This document shows, in pieces, positions 8,982 through 16,559 of a stretch of 34,540 bases of DNA (its first letter is position 1; every line of letters begins with the position of its first letter). A model generated the notes under the pieces. The model was given only the letters and a program-made list of their open reading frames with translations. It had not been told where the DNA came from and did no database searches. Position numbers and translations under genes: made by a program. This DNA is from Bacillota bacterium (GTDB lineage Bacteria; Bacillota; Clostridia; Christensenellales; Aristaeellaceae): contig JASGUQ010000012.1 of NCBI GenBank assembly GCA_030057655.1, positions 1 through 34,540 on the forward strand. The letters run 5' to 3'.

Positions 8982-9241
8982 TGGTCGTAGGGCACCTTGA
9001 AATAGGAGCGGACCAGCTCCTCTAAGATCTCATCCCGCTGCAGGCGGCAGATCATGCTGCGCGCGTTCTCATGGCTGGTGATGTATGTAGGGTCACCGGT
9101 CATCACAAAGCCTGTCAATTGGGCGACCGGATCGTAGCCCTTGGCCACCAGCGCCTGGTAAACGTGCTGCAGGATGCTTGCCGCAACGCTGCTTTCGTCA
9201 TTGAGGGGGACCATCTTGGTCGTTCCAAAATAATCGCTCAT
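8978..9241 (-). CDS. ireB: IreB family regulatory phosphoprotein (DUF965)
   Basis: The 87-residue product matches IreB/YrzL: AGYDP-like [27 protein letters not shown] is split over residues about 34-61, followed by [15 protein letters not shown]. In Enterococcus faecalis IreB is phosphorylated on N-terminal threonines by the PASTA kinase IreK and modulates cephalosporin resistance. Here two threonines, T7 and T8, sit in the corresponding N-terminal segment. The start was set at ATG 9241, not an in-frame ATG eleven codons upstream, because AAGGAGGA lies just before it. It heads the operon with ruvX and DUF1292 and has a clear promoter upstream. Confidence 0.92.
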   Translation of the reverse strand: MSDYFGTTKMVPLNDESSVAASILQHVYQALVAKGYDPVAQLTGFVMTGDPTYITSHENARSMICRLQRDEILEELVRSYFKVPYDQ

Positions 9242-9265
9242 AAGCCATCCTCCTTCGACTTCTAT

Positions 9266-9293
9266 ATTATACATTATGTGATTAAAACATCAA
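9266..9293 (-). promoter_or_regulatory. Sigma-A promoter of the ireB operon
   Basis: On the minus strand TTGATG (9293-9288) and a perfect TATAAT (9271-9266) are separated by 16 bases. It lies 25 bases before the ireB start and faces away from the alanyl-tRNA editing gene. Confidence 0.75.
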
Positions 9294-9352
9294 GTTAAAC
9301 AAAGTGTATGATTTTGATAAAAGCGTAAAACATGTCAGCAAACAGCCCGTCA

Positions 9353-9361
9353 TGGTATACT
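9353..9361 (+). promoter_or_regulatory. Extended -10 promoter of the alanyl-tRNA editing gene
   Basis: TGG followed by TATACT gives an extended -10. No good -35 is seen at 16-18 bases, as is usual for extended -10 promoters. The start codon is 26 bases downstream. Confidence 0.5.
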
Positions 9362-9386
9362 ATCTTTAAAACATCAAGGAGCGCGC

Positions 9387-10604
9387 ATGATGACCAAGCG
9401 TCTTTATTATTCCGATTCCTGGAAAAAAACATTTTCCGCTTTGGTAACCGGCCTGAAAAGGGACGAAAAAGGCGACTGGATCTGCCTGGATCAGACCGTT
9501 TTTTACCCGGAAGGCGGCGGCCAGCCCTGTGACACGGGCATCCTTGCCTATGATGGAAAAACAGCGCGTGTCAAGGATGTGCAGGCGGATGAAGACGGCT
9601 TCATCTGGCATTTGACGGAGCCTCAAAACGACCGCTTGCCCGGGATTGGTGAAACGGTCACGGGGGAGATCGACTGGGCGCGGCGCTATGACTTTATGCA
9701 GCAGCACACGGGGGAGCACATCCTGGCAAACAGCCTGTTTGAATTGACCGGCGGCTTCACCCACGGCCTTTATATCGGTCAGAATGACGCCAGCATCGAC
9801 GTCACACTCAAAGATGGGAAAACGCACCTGGATCAAGATACTTTAAGCCGGATAGAAGAACTGGCTAACCGCCATGTCAGGGAGGACGGGGCCATCGTCT
9901 GCCGTTTCCCGGAACCTGAGGAGTTTGAGACCCTGCCGCTTCGCAAAGCGCCGACGGTTGCAGAAAACATCAGGGTGTGCGACATTGGCGGCTATGAAAT
10001 GGTTGCCTGCGCCGGCACGCACTTAAGCCATGCCTCCCAGGTCGGGCTGATCAAGATCCTCTCCGCCCAGCCGGCCAGGGGCAAGCTGCGCCTGTTTTTT
10101 CTCTGCGGCCAGAGGGCGGTGGATCACTACCGGAAGATTTATACAGCCATCAGCCGCTCCTCCGCCCTGCTTTCCTCCAAGGAGGAGGAGGTGCCCGACC
10201 GCGTTGCGGACCTGCAAAAGCAATTGCACAACACCAAAAGCGAACTGGCCGCCTTGAGGCGGAAAAACACGCTGGCCCGGGTTCCTGACCTGCTGCGGGA
10301 CGCGCAGACCCTTCCTGATGGGCGCAGGCTGATTGCTTGCGAGTTGGAAGAGACGGAGTTTTCTGACATGGAGGCCCTGGCAGGCGCGCTGGTCAAAGAA
10401 AGCCGGGTTCTGGTCCTTCTTTGCGTCAAAAAGGAAGGCCGCCGCAACCTGTTGTTCGCCCGCTCAGCGGATCTTGACACCAACATGTCTGATTTGATCA
10501 AGGCGACAGGCGCGAAAGGCGGGGGCAGGCCTGAGTTTGCCCGCGGCGCTGCGGATGACGCGCTGCCCTGGGAGGCGGCCAAGGTCATGGTGCCGCATTT
10601 TTGA
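9387..10604 (+). CDS. Alanyl-tRNA editing protein (AlaX-L type, DHHA1 C-terminus)
   Basis: This free-standing editing factor (405 residues) resembles the editing and C-terminal parts of AlaRS. It hydrolyses mischarged Ser- or Gly-tRNA(Ala). The N-terminal beta-barrel carries FYPEGGGQPCDTG (39-51). The zinc/active-site ligands are H107 and H111 in QQHTGEH and C208 and H212 in CAGTH, all present. Residues about 260-290 look coiled, and the end is a DHHA1 domain with GAKGGGRPEFARGAADD. No aminoacylation domain is present. GGAG lies about eight bases before ATG 9387; a second ATG follows directly. It lies head-to-head with the ireB operon, beside genes normally linked to alaS. Confidence 0.92.
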   Translation: MMTKRLYYSDSWKKTFSALVTGLKRDEKGDWICLDQTVFYPEGGGQPCDTGILAYDGKTARVKDVQADEDGFIWHLTEPQNDRLPGIGETVTGEIDWARRYDFMQQHTGEHILANSLFELTGGFTHGLYIGQNDASIDVTLKDGKTHLDQDTLSRIEELANRHVREDGAIVCRFPEPEEFETLPLRKAPTVAENIRVCDIGGYEMVACAGTHLSHASQVGLIKILSAQPARGKLRLFFLCGQRAVDHYRKIYTAISRSSALLSSKEEEVPDRVADLQKQLHNTKSELAALRRKNTLARVPDLLRDAQTLPDGRRLIACELEETEFSDMEALAGALVKESRVLVLLCVKKEGRRNLLFARSADLDTNMSDLIKATGAKGGGRPEFARGAADDALPWEAAKVMVPHF

Positions 10605-10686
10605 TTGTCAATACACAATTGTTGTATAAAACTTGCGTTTTCTATGATTTTTTGATGTTTTATGCAAAGAAAATTCATTTGATTGA

Positions 10687-10715
10687 TTGACAGACCGCGT
10701 GTTTCCCAGTATGCT
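10687..10715 (+). promoter_or_regulatory. Sigma-A promoter of the TAXI-TRAP operon
   Basis: A perfect TTGACA (10687-10692) and TATGCT (10710-10715) are 17 bases apart. The predicted start of transcription is near 10722, which leaves a leader of about 100 bases containing a strong hairpin before the ATG. Confidence 0.6.
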
Positions 10716-10726
10716 TTCGTGCATAC

Positions 10727-10797
10727 ATAAGACGCTTTTTCGATTTCGGAACCGTCTTATGTGAGAACAATCCGGGAAACGCTGTCCTTGCGACAGC
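10727..10797 (+). promoter_or_regulatory. Structured leader of the TAXI gene
   Basis: Within the predicted leader ATAAGACG (10727-10734) pairs with CGTCTTAT (10753-10760). GCTGTC (10781-10786) pairs with GACAGC (10792-10797) just before the ribosome binding site. Further upstream GTTTCCC (10701-10707) can pair with GGGAAAC (10774-10780), GTATGC with GCATAC (10709-10726), and GACAG (10689-10693) can compete for CTGTC. The upstream arms overlap the promoter, so they matter only if transcription starts further left. No known riboswitch class is recognised. Confidence 0.4.
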
Positions 10798-10821
10798 CAA
10801 TGATGAAAGGAGATTCTAAAC

Positions 10822-11769
10822 ATGAAAAAGACAATGCTGGTCATCCTCTCCCTGGTGCTTCTGTTCACTAGCCTGACCGCTTTGGCAGCTACTGAATACC
10901 TGGGCATCACGACCGGCGGCACAGCCGGCACCTATTATCCCCTGGGCGGTGAGATCGCCTCCCTGTGGATGAAACACATTGCGGATCTGGATGTGTCCGT
11001 CCAGTCCTCCGGCGGCTCCAAGGACAACATCATCAAGATGAACAACGGCGAGGCCGAATTCGGCACCGTGCAGAACGACGTCATGTACTACGCCTACCAG
11101 GGCGACAAGGATTTCTTCGCCGGCGAGGTGATCGATTCCTTCGTGGCCATCGGCTCCCTGTATCCTGAACTGGTTCAGGTCGTCGTCGCGGCGGATTCCG
11201 ACATCAAGACCATTGCTGACCTGAAAGGGAAGAACGTTTCCGTCGGCGCGGTCAACTCCGGCGTATACTTCAATGCTGTTCAGCTTTTAACCGAAGCCGG
11301 GCTCACCCTGGATGACATCAAGCCCCAGCACCTCAGCTTTGATGAGTCCGCCACCTCCTTCCAGAACCGTCAGCTGGACGCCTTCTTCATCACCGCCGGC
11401 TTGCCCAACCCCGCCATCATGGACGTTGCCAGCAAGCAAAAGGTCCGTTTGATCGGCCTGGATGATGATCAGATGAAGACCCTTCAGGAAAAGTATGCCT
11501 TCTATGTGCCCTACACGGTTCCCGCCGGCACCTATGACGGCATGGACGCGGATGTGACCGTGCCCTCCATGAACGCCGTCCTGATCTGCAAAAAGGATCT
11601 GGCGGACGATCTGATCTATAATTTGACCAAGGTGCTCTTTGAAAACAAGGATGAGATCACCCATGCCAAGAAGGAGTTCATCTCCGCTGACTACGCTGTG
11701 CAGGGCATCCCGGTTCCCTTCCATCCGGGCGCTGAGAAGTACTTTAAGGAAAAGGGCCTTCTTCCCTGA
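10822..11769 (+). CDS. TAXI family TRAP transporter solute-binding protein
   Basis: This extracytoplasmic receptor (315 residues) captures a small anionic substrate, in known cases glutamate or dicarboxylates, for a TRAP permease. Residues 1-22 are a signal peptide with basic MKK, a Leu-rich core and a TALA cleavage site. The hallmark GITTGGTAGTYYPLGG follows at 28-43, then TVQNDVMYYAYQG. It carries no lipobox cysteine, so it appears not to be a lipoprotein. AAAGGAGA lies nine bases before ATG. The permease gene follows 123 bases later behind a strong hairpin. The substrate cannot be read from sequence. Confidence 0.94.
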   Translation: MKKTMLVILSLVLLFTSLTALAATEYLGITTGGTAGTYYPLGGEIASLWMKHIADLDVSVQSSGGSKDNIIKMNNGEAEFGTVQNDVMYYAYQGDKDFFAGEVIDSFVAIGSLYPELVQVVVAADSDIKTIADLKGKNVSVGAVNSGVYFNAVQLLTEAGLTLDDIKPQHLSFDESATSFQNRQLDAFFITAGLPNPAIMDVASKQKVRLIGLDDDQMKTLQEKYAFYVPYTVPAGTYDGMDADVTVPSMNAVLICKKDLADDLIYNLTKVLFENKDEITHAKKEFISADYAVQGIPVPFHPGAEKYFKEKGLLP

Positions 11770-11840
11770 TTATCCGCAGCAGCAACACGATCTTGAAGGC
11801 CGGCATGCCGTCTTCCTTCGGCAGGGCTTGGCTTGAGTAA

Positions 11841-11873
11841 GCCGAAAAGCCCCGGGTTTCCCGGGGCTTCGGC
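11841..11873 (+). terminator. Strong intercistronic hairpin between TAXI receptor and TRAP permease
   Basis: A perfect 10-bp stem, AAGCCCCGGG with its complement and a TTT loop (11847-11869), is extended by GCCG/CGGC outside a two-base bulge. No T-run follows. It probably protects the receptor mRNA or attenuates, giving more receptor than permease. Confidence 0.6.
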
Positions 11874-11892
11874 CATGAAAGGAACATCAAAC

Positions 11893-14004
11893 ATGAGCGA
11901 ACACAAAAAAGACATTTTAAATAATCCCGCAGCTGAAGACGCACAGATCCTGACCAGTGAAAACATGGAGCGCGTAGATGAGCAGGAGATCAACGAGATC
12001 CTCAGCAAGTACGACCGTGAGAGCGCTTTCCGCACCCTCTCGGGCTACCGCGGGCTAATTATTTCCGCGGTCTGCATCCTCTTTTCTCTTTTGCAGCTGT
12101 ACAGCACCTGGTTCATCATCCCAAGCACGCACATGCGCCCGCTGCACCTGGGCATCGTGGTCATGCTGGCCTTCTTGCTGTATCCGGCGCGTCACAAGGG
12201 GCGCAAGGACACCCTGCCCTGGTATGACCTTGTCCTGGCCCTGGTCTCTCTGGCTGTATTTTTATACCAGATCGTGTTCTTTGACACGATCGTCCGCCAG
12301 AACAATTTTGAGACCTATCAGTATGTCTTGGGCGGGGTTGCCATCCTTTTGCTCATGGAAGCCTGCAGGCGCGTGGTGGGCATTCCCATTGTGATCATCG
12401 CTGTTCTTTTCATGCTCATCGGTTTCTTTGGCCGCAGCATGCCCGGCTTCCTGGGCAACAGGGGCTTTAATGTCCAGCAGATCATCAAACACCTCTTTTT
12501 CACCCAGGAGGGCATCTTCGGTGCGCCTGTGGGCGCCAGTTCCACCTTCATCTTCTTGTTCATCCTCTTTGGCGCCTTCCTGGAGAAGACCGGTGTGGGC
12601 GAGTTCTTTATCGACCTGTCAAACGCCATCGCCGGCAAGCAGCGCGGCGGTCCCGCCAAGGTGGCTGTCATCACCAGTGCGCTGGAGGGCACGGTGTCTG
12701 GTTCCTCCGTCGCCAATACCGTCGGCTCCGGCTCCTTTACCATTCCCATGATGAAACGCCTGGGCTACCGGCCGGAGTTTGCAGCCGCTGTTGAGGCTGC
12801 CGCGTCCACAGGCGGCCAGATCATGCCGCCCGTCATGGGCGCCGCCGCCTTTCTGATGGCGGAATCCGTGGGCGTTCCTTACGCTGATGTGGTCAAGGCA
12901 GCCATCATTCCCGCGCTTTTGTATTTCGCAGGCATCTACATCGTCACCGACCTGGAAGCCAAAAAACAGGGCTTGAGGGGCCTTGAAGAAGATAAAATGC
13001 CCAAGCTGTTCAAGGTCATGATGGAACGCGGGCATTTGATCCTCCCTCTCGTGGGCATCATCTACATCCTGGGCGCAGGCTTCACCCCCTCAGTCGCAGC
13101 CCTCATCGGCATCGGCATCGCGGTGCTGGGCGGCTACCTGCGCACGCTGTTTGACGTGTTTATCGCGGCGCTGAAAAAACAGCCGACCGCGCCGGTTATT
13201 AAACAGGGCAACTACATGCGGCCCATTGAATACCTCCAGGCGCTGGAGTCAGGCGCGCGCGGCATCATCAATGTTGCCTTGGCCTGCGGTGTCGCAGGCA
13301 TCATCGCCGGCATGATCACCTTGACCGGCATCGGGCTCAAGATGGGGTCCGGCTTGACCGCTTTGGCTGGCGGTAGCCTGCTGCTGCTGCTCATTTTCAC
13401 CATGTTCTCTTCCATTTTGCTTGGCATGGGTGTGCCGACCACGGCCAACTACCTCATCACTTCAACCATCATGGCGCCGGTTGTAGCGCGTTCCCTGATG
13501 GCGCACCTGCCGGAGGTTTATGGGGCGCTTGAGGCCATCAACCCGGCTTACGCCATTTTGCCTGCCCACCTGTTCACCTTCTATTTTGGTATCGTTGCCG
13601 ACATCACCCCGCCTGTTGCCCTGGCGGCCATGGCCGGCGCCGCCATTGCCAAGTCCAACCCCTTAAAGACAGGGGTGGAGGCAACGCGTTTGGCCATTGC
13701 GGCCTTCCTGGTGCCTTATATCTTTGTGTACAGCCCGCAGATGCTCATGCTCAACGCCCAGTGGCATGAGGTCGTGCTCATCGCGGTCACGGCGCTCATT
13801 GGTATGTTCGGCGTCGGCATGGCGATTGAAAAGTACTGGGAGAGCAAGCTCAATGTCATCCAGCAGCTGATGGCGCTGGCTGGCGGCCTGCTGCTCATTA
13901 TTCCGGGATTGATCACTGACATCGTTGGCTTTTTGCTCATCGCGCTGGTCGTTATCTGGCAAAAGATCCAAAACAGAAAGCATCCTGAAAAAGCGCTGTC
14001 CTAA
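11893..14004 (+). CDS. TRAP transporter fused permease (4TM/12TM, DctQM type)
   Basis: The 703-residue integral membrane protein fuses the small and large TRAP permease subunits and uses an ion gradient to import the substrate delivered by the TAXI protein. After a polar N-terminus (about 60 residues) come around four membrane helices, then the DctM-like part with signature ALEGTVSGSSVANTVGSG, FAAAVEAAASTGGQIMPP and LLGMGVPTTANYLITSTIMAP. A further group of helices closes the protein. ATG 11893 was chosen because AAAGGAA lies ten bases upstream. Earlier in-frame TTG and ATG codons overlap the intercistronic hairpin. A strong terminator follows. Confidence 0.94.
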   Translation: MSEHKKDILNNPAAEDAQILTSENMERVDEQEINEILSKYDRESAFRTLSGYRGLIISAVCILFSLLQLYSTWFIIPSTHMRPLHLGIVVMLAFLLYPARHKGRKDTLPWYDLVLALVSLAVFLYQIVFFDTIVRQNNFETYQYVLGGVAILLLMEACRRVVGIPIVIIAVLFMLIGFFGRSMPGFLGNRGFNVQQIIKHLFFTQEGIFGAPVGASSTFIFLFILFGAFLEKTGVGEFFIDLSNAIAGKQRGGPAKVAVITSALEGTVSGSSVANTVGSGSFTIPMMKRLGYRPEFAAAVEAAASTGGQIMPPVMGAAAFLMAESVGVPYADVVKAAIIPALLYFAGIYIVTDLEAKKQGLRGLEEDKMPKLFKVMMERGHLILPLVGIIYILGAGFTPSVAALIGIGIAVLGGYLRTLFDVFIAALKKQPTAPVIKQGNYMRPIEYLQALESGARGIINVALACGVAGIIAGMITLTGIGLKMGSGLTALAGGSLLLLLIFTMFSSILLGMGVPTTANYLITSTIMAPVVARSLMAHLPEVYGALEAINPAYAILPAHLFTFYFGIVADITPPVALAAMAGAAIAKSNPLKTGVEATRLAIAAFLVPYIFVYSPQMLMLNAQWHEVVLIAVTALIGMFGVGMAIEKYWESKLNVIQQLMALAGGLLLIIPGLITDIVGFLLIALVVIWQKIQNRKHPEKALS

Positions 14005-14018
14005 GTCCCTGAACACTC

Positions 14019-14045
14019 AAAAAGCTGCCGGTCCGGCAGCTTTTT
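14019..14045 (+). terminator. Terminator of the TAXI-TRAP operon
   Basis: An 11-bp perfect stem, AAAAAGCTGCC with its complement and a five-base loop, ends in five T. The A-run makes it usable from both sides, but only the plus-strand operon ends here. Confidence 0.9.
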
Positions 14046-14201
14046 GCTCTGGATCAGGTGGGTATGATTAAAAACAGACGGACATCAGCACATCTGAAAT
14101 TTGTAAGATTGCGCCAGATGGGTTGGCTTAGGAACAAGGGCGAGGCGAAAGTGATCTGAGTCCGCGGTGACCGGTTTTGTGCCTGAAAACAGGGAGATTT
14201 T

Positions 14202-14963
14202 ATGATTATTGACAACTATACGGACATCCATTCCCACCTGCTTTTCGGTTTGGACGACGGACCAAGGGATTTGGAGGAATCCATCATCCTGCTGAAAATG
14301 GCGCGGGATGAGGGCATCAGGACCCAGTTTTTAACGCCGCATTATGGCCCTGAGTCCGGCTACACCCCGGATGCTCAAAAGATCAGGGAGAACTTTGAGA
14401 TTTTAAAGGCGCGCGCCAGGATTGAAGTGCCGGAGATGACCCTGCTCCTTGGCTCTGAACTTTACTGTGCCCCGAATCAGGTGATTGGGCGGGTGGAGAG
14501 GGGCGAAGCCCTGTCCATGGCAAACACCAGCTACCTTCTGCTGGAGTTTAATGAATGGGGACCCTATCGGCAAACAGCCGAGCACATCACAAAATCCATG
14601 CTTTTTCTGAGGCATACCAATTGGCGGCTGATCCTGGCCCATGCCGAGCGGTACCGGGATTTCAAAGGCAAGCAGAGCCTCTACCGCGATCTGGTATCAG
14701 GCGGGGTCTACCTGCAAATCAATGCCTACGACCTAATGGATCAGCCGGATGACTGGGTGCGCGAAAACACAAGGTGGCTGGTGCAAAACCGCCTGGCTCA
14801 TTTCATCGGCACCGACGCGCACCGCCTGAAAAAAAGGACGCCTGTGATGCGCTCCGGCGTTGATTATCTGTATCAGCACTGCGATGAAGCTTATGCGGAT
14901 GCCCTGGTCAAGGGAAACGCGGACAAGCTGATCGCGGGGGAAAGGGTTCCTCTGTCATACTGA
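14202..14963 (+). CDS. CpsB/YwqE-type PHP phosphatase (tyrosine-protein phosphatase)
   Basis: The 253-residue cytoplasmic protein has the PHP fold used by CpsB/YwqE/Wzb-like manganese-dependent phosphotyrosine phosphatases that control capsule kinases. Metal ligands are visible: D8, H10 and H12 in DIHSHLL, D18-D19 in DDGP, H47 in TPHY, E86 in GSELY, H147 in AHAERY and D205/H207 in GTDAHR. The length is normal. AGGGAGA lies eight bases before ATG. No capsule kinase or polysaccharide genes are beside it, so its partner lies elsewhere. It stands alone behind the TRAP terminator, and no clear promoter was found in the 156 bases before it. Confidence 0.92.
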   Translation: MIIDNYTDIHSHLLFGLDDGPRDLEESIILLKMARDEGIRTQFLTPHYGPESGYTPDAQKIRENFEILKARARIEVPEMTLLLGSELYCAPNQVIGRVERGEALSMANTSYLLLEFNEWGPYRQTAEHITKSMLFLRHTNWRLILAHAERYRDFKGKQSLYRDLVSGGVYLQINAYDLMDQPDDWVRENTRWLVQNRLAHFIGTDAHRLKKRTPVMRSGVDYLYQHCDEAYADALVKGNADKLIAGERVPLSY

Positions 14964-14988
14964 TTCCGGCTTTTCTTTTATTATCGTC

Positions 14989-15017
14989 ACACCAGATTTC
15001 ACCATGCCATCTGGTGT
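14989..15017 (+). terminator. Hairpin after the PHP phosphatase gene
   Basis: ACACCAGAT and ATCTGGTGT form a perfect 9-bp stem with an 11-base loop, 26 bases after the stop. There is no T-run, so it is a weak or Rho-type terminator or an mRNA end-protecting hairpin. Confidence 0.5.
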
Positions 15018-15059
15018 CAACTGAGCTTAACAGTTTTTGTTCATCTTATCTGAAGCAGC

Positions 15060-15104
15060 CTTGCCGATGCTAAATGATTGGCTCTGGGGCTGTAAATCTA
15101 TTCC
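15060..15104 (+). repeat. 45-bp dispersed repeat, copy 1
   Basis: This block (core GCTAAATGA, TGGCTCTGGGG, TGTAAATCT) recurs at 21389-21433 in the same orientation with about 40 of 45 bases equal. In the other copy its first bases are the last codons and stop of a small decayed reading frame. The region 14964-15266 otherwise holds hairpins and the next repeat, and no gene. Confidence 0.75.
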
Positions 15105-15108
15105 ACGT

Positions 15109-15193
15109 ATTTCTGCCGACCGTGAGCATGAGCAAACGGGAAGAAATTTCCGTTCTCCCTAACTCAAAGAAGTGTCTGCGGATACTTTTTTTA
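15109..15193 (+). repeat. 85-bp hairpin-forming repeat, copy A
   Basis: This block aligns without gaps to the reverse complement of 28705-28789 with about 72 of 85 positions equal. Both contain two inverted repeats. Here the second reads AAAGAAGTGTC/GATACTTTTTT; its two C-to-T changes in the 3' arm leave G-U pairs, so the stem still forms when read from this strand. Confidence 0.8.
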
Positions 15194-15200
15194 ACATGCA

Positions 15201-15231
15201 AAGGAGGCTGCAGTTTTGTTGCAGCCCCCTT
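15201..15231 (-). terminator. Hairpin downstream of the sugar-binding protein gene
   Basis: On the minus strand a 12-bp stem (outer AAGG/CCTT, inner GGCTGCA/TGCAGCC, loop of seven) is fully paired through one G-U. On the plus strand that pair is an A-C mismatch, so the hairpin belongs to the minus-strand transcript. It lies 35 bases after the stop and lacks a clean T-run. Confidence 0.6.
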
Positions 15232-15266
15232 GCTTTCAGGCAAATTGCCTAAGCCTGATTTAAGGT

Positions 15267-16517
15267 TTACTTGATGTTTTCAATTAAGGCTCCTGCGTCT
15301 TTTCCTGCGGTTGCGGGGTCTTTCAGGCCCGCGAGCGTGCTTTGAATGGCTTCCTGAATTGCGCTGGAAACTTCTCCCCATTTGGGATGCGGTCCGCGGG
15401 CAACACCATAGCTCAACTGCTCCATGAATGCCATCATCACCGGGTTGTCAGGATACATGTCTTCTTTGGTAACATCAGCGTTGGGGCTGAATGTGCTGTC
15501 GCTTTTGTTGTACTTGATGCTGTTCTCTGCGCTCAGGAACCAACTGAAGAAATCCCAAACCGCATCAAACTTTTCTTCGCCTTTAATGGTAATGGCCATG
15601 TTTTCGCCGCCCAGGCAGGAGGCATATTCAATGTCTTTTGGGATATTGATGATGGTGTATTCCAGGTCAGGGGCATCATTGGCCATGTTGGCAATGTTCC
15701 AGCTTCCGCCAATCATCATGGCTGCATTCTGGGAAGCAAATTGTTTTTGCACGTCATTTTGAGACCAGTTGATCACATCAGCGCTGCAGTATTCCAGATC
15801 ACGAAGTTTTCTGATAAATTCCAGCGCCTTGATCGATTCAGGTGATCCCATGTTCTCCCATGAACCGCCGGAGCTGTAAAGGAAAGGCACAAACTGGAAG
15901 GTTGCCTGCTCATTTTTGGGGGCGGAAAAAGCAATGGGATAGACACTGGGTTTGGATTCCTTGAGCTTTCCAGAGACAGTCAACAGCTCGTCCCAGGTCT
16001 CCGGTATCTTGTCGATTCCCGCGGCTTCAAACATGCTGTTGTTCACCCACAAGGCGAGACAGTTGCTGCGGATTGGCAAGGCATACTGCTTTCCGTCATA
16101 TTGGCCGGACTTGAAAGGGCCTTCCAAAAAGTTGGGGTTGGGCAATGTGCTGACTTTGTCGGTAATATCCATGAACATGCCGGTGGATGCGAAAGCGGCG
16201 GTATCAGGGTTGTCAACGACTGCAATCTCAGGCAATTCACCGGAAGCTATGCCCAGGATCAGCCTGGTTTTCAGGTCATCCCTTGAAAGTGTCTGCAGGA
16301 TGACATTGGCTTTGCCATCAGGCTTCGCGTTGTACTCATTGACAATGTTGGTCAGGTTCTCTTCAGCTTTTGCTGTGTGATAGTGCCAAACATAGATGTC
16401 GACCTTTTCACCTTCAGCAAGTGCGAATGAACCGGGAAGCGCCAGTGTTAAAACCAGGAGCAACGAAAGGATGGCGGTGACGAGTTTTCTTTTGAGACGG
16501 GTTTGAGACATAAACAT
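15267..16517 (-). CDS. CUT1-type ABC transporter sugar-binding protein
   Basis: This extracellular receptor (416 residues) belongs to the family-1 solute-binding proteins that deliver oligosaccharides to MalFG-type permeases. A signal peptide covers about 1-34 (basic KLKR-like start, long Leu-rich core, ALA before EGEK). The mature part has YVWHYHTAKAEENL, GELPEIAVVDNPDTAAFA and WDFFSWFLSAENSIKY, typical of the fold. No lipobox cysteine is present, unusual for a Gram-positive binding protein. ATG 16517 was chosen because AAGGAGG lies six bases upstream; a second ATG two codons on is possible. It is the last gene of the GH31 operon, 42 bases behind the permease. The context suggests xylosides or alpha-glucosides as substrate. 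Confidence 0.92.
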   Translation of the reverse strand: MFMSQTRLKRKLVTAILSLLLVLTLALPGSFALAEGEKVDIYVWHYHTAKAEENLTNIVNEYNAKPDGKANVILQTLSRDDLKTRLILGIASGELPEIAVVDNPDTAAFASTGMFMDITDKVSTLPNPNFLEGPFKSGQYDGKQYALPIRSNCLALWVNNSMFEAAGIDKIPETWDELLTVSGKLKESKPSVYPIAFSAPKNEQATFQFVPFLYSSGGSWENMGSPESIKALEFIRKLRDLEYCSADVINWSQNDVQKQFASQNAAMMIGGSWNIANMANDAPDLEYTIINIPKDIEYASCLGGENMAITIKGEEKFDAVWDFFSWFLSAENSIKYNKSDSTFSPNADVTKEDMYPDNPVMMAFMEQLSYGVARGPHPKWGEVSSAIQEAIQSTLAGLKDPATAGKDAGALIENIK

Positions 16518-16559
16518 TTTCTCCTCCTTATTTTTATGTGCTGTGCGCACAATTTTTCA

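Noticed and set aside
10605-10720. Alternative promoter and palindrome around ATACACAATTGTTGTAT
   Set aside because: The -35/-10 spacing is too short and the palindrome is off by one base; the TTGACA-N17-TATGCT pair is the better promoter.
11833-11892. Longer N-terminus of the TRAP permease starting at TTG 11833
   Set aside because: The extra codons lie in the strong intercistronic hairpin, while ATG 11893 has a well-spaced AAAGGAA.
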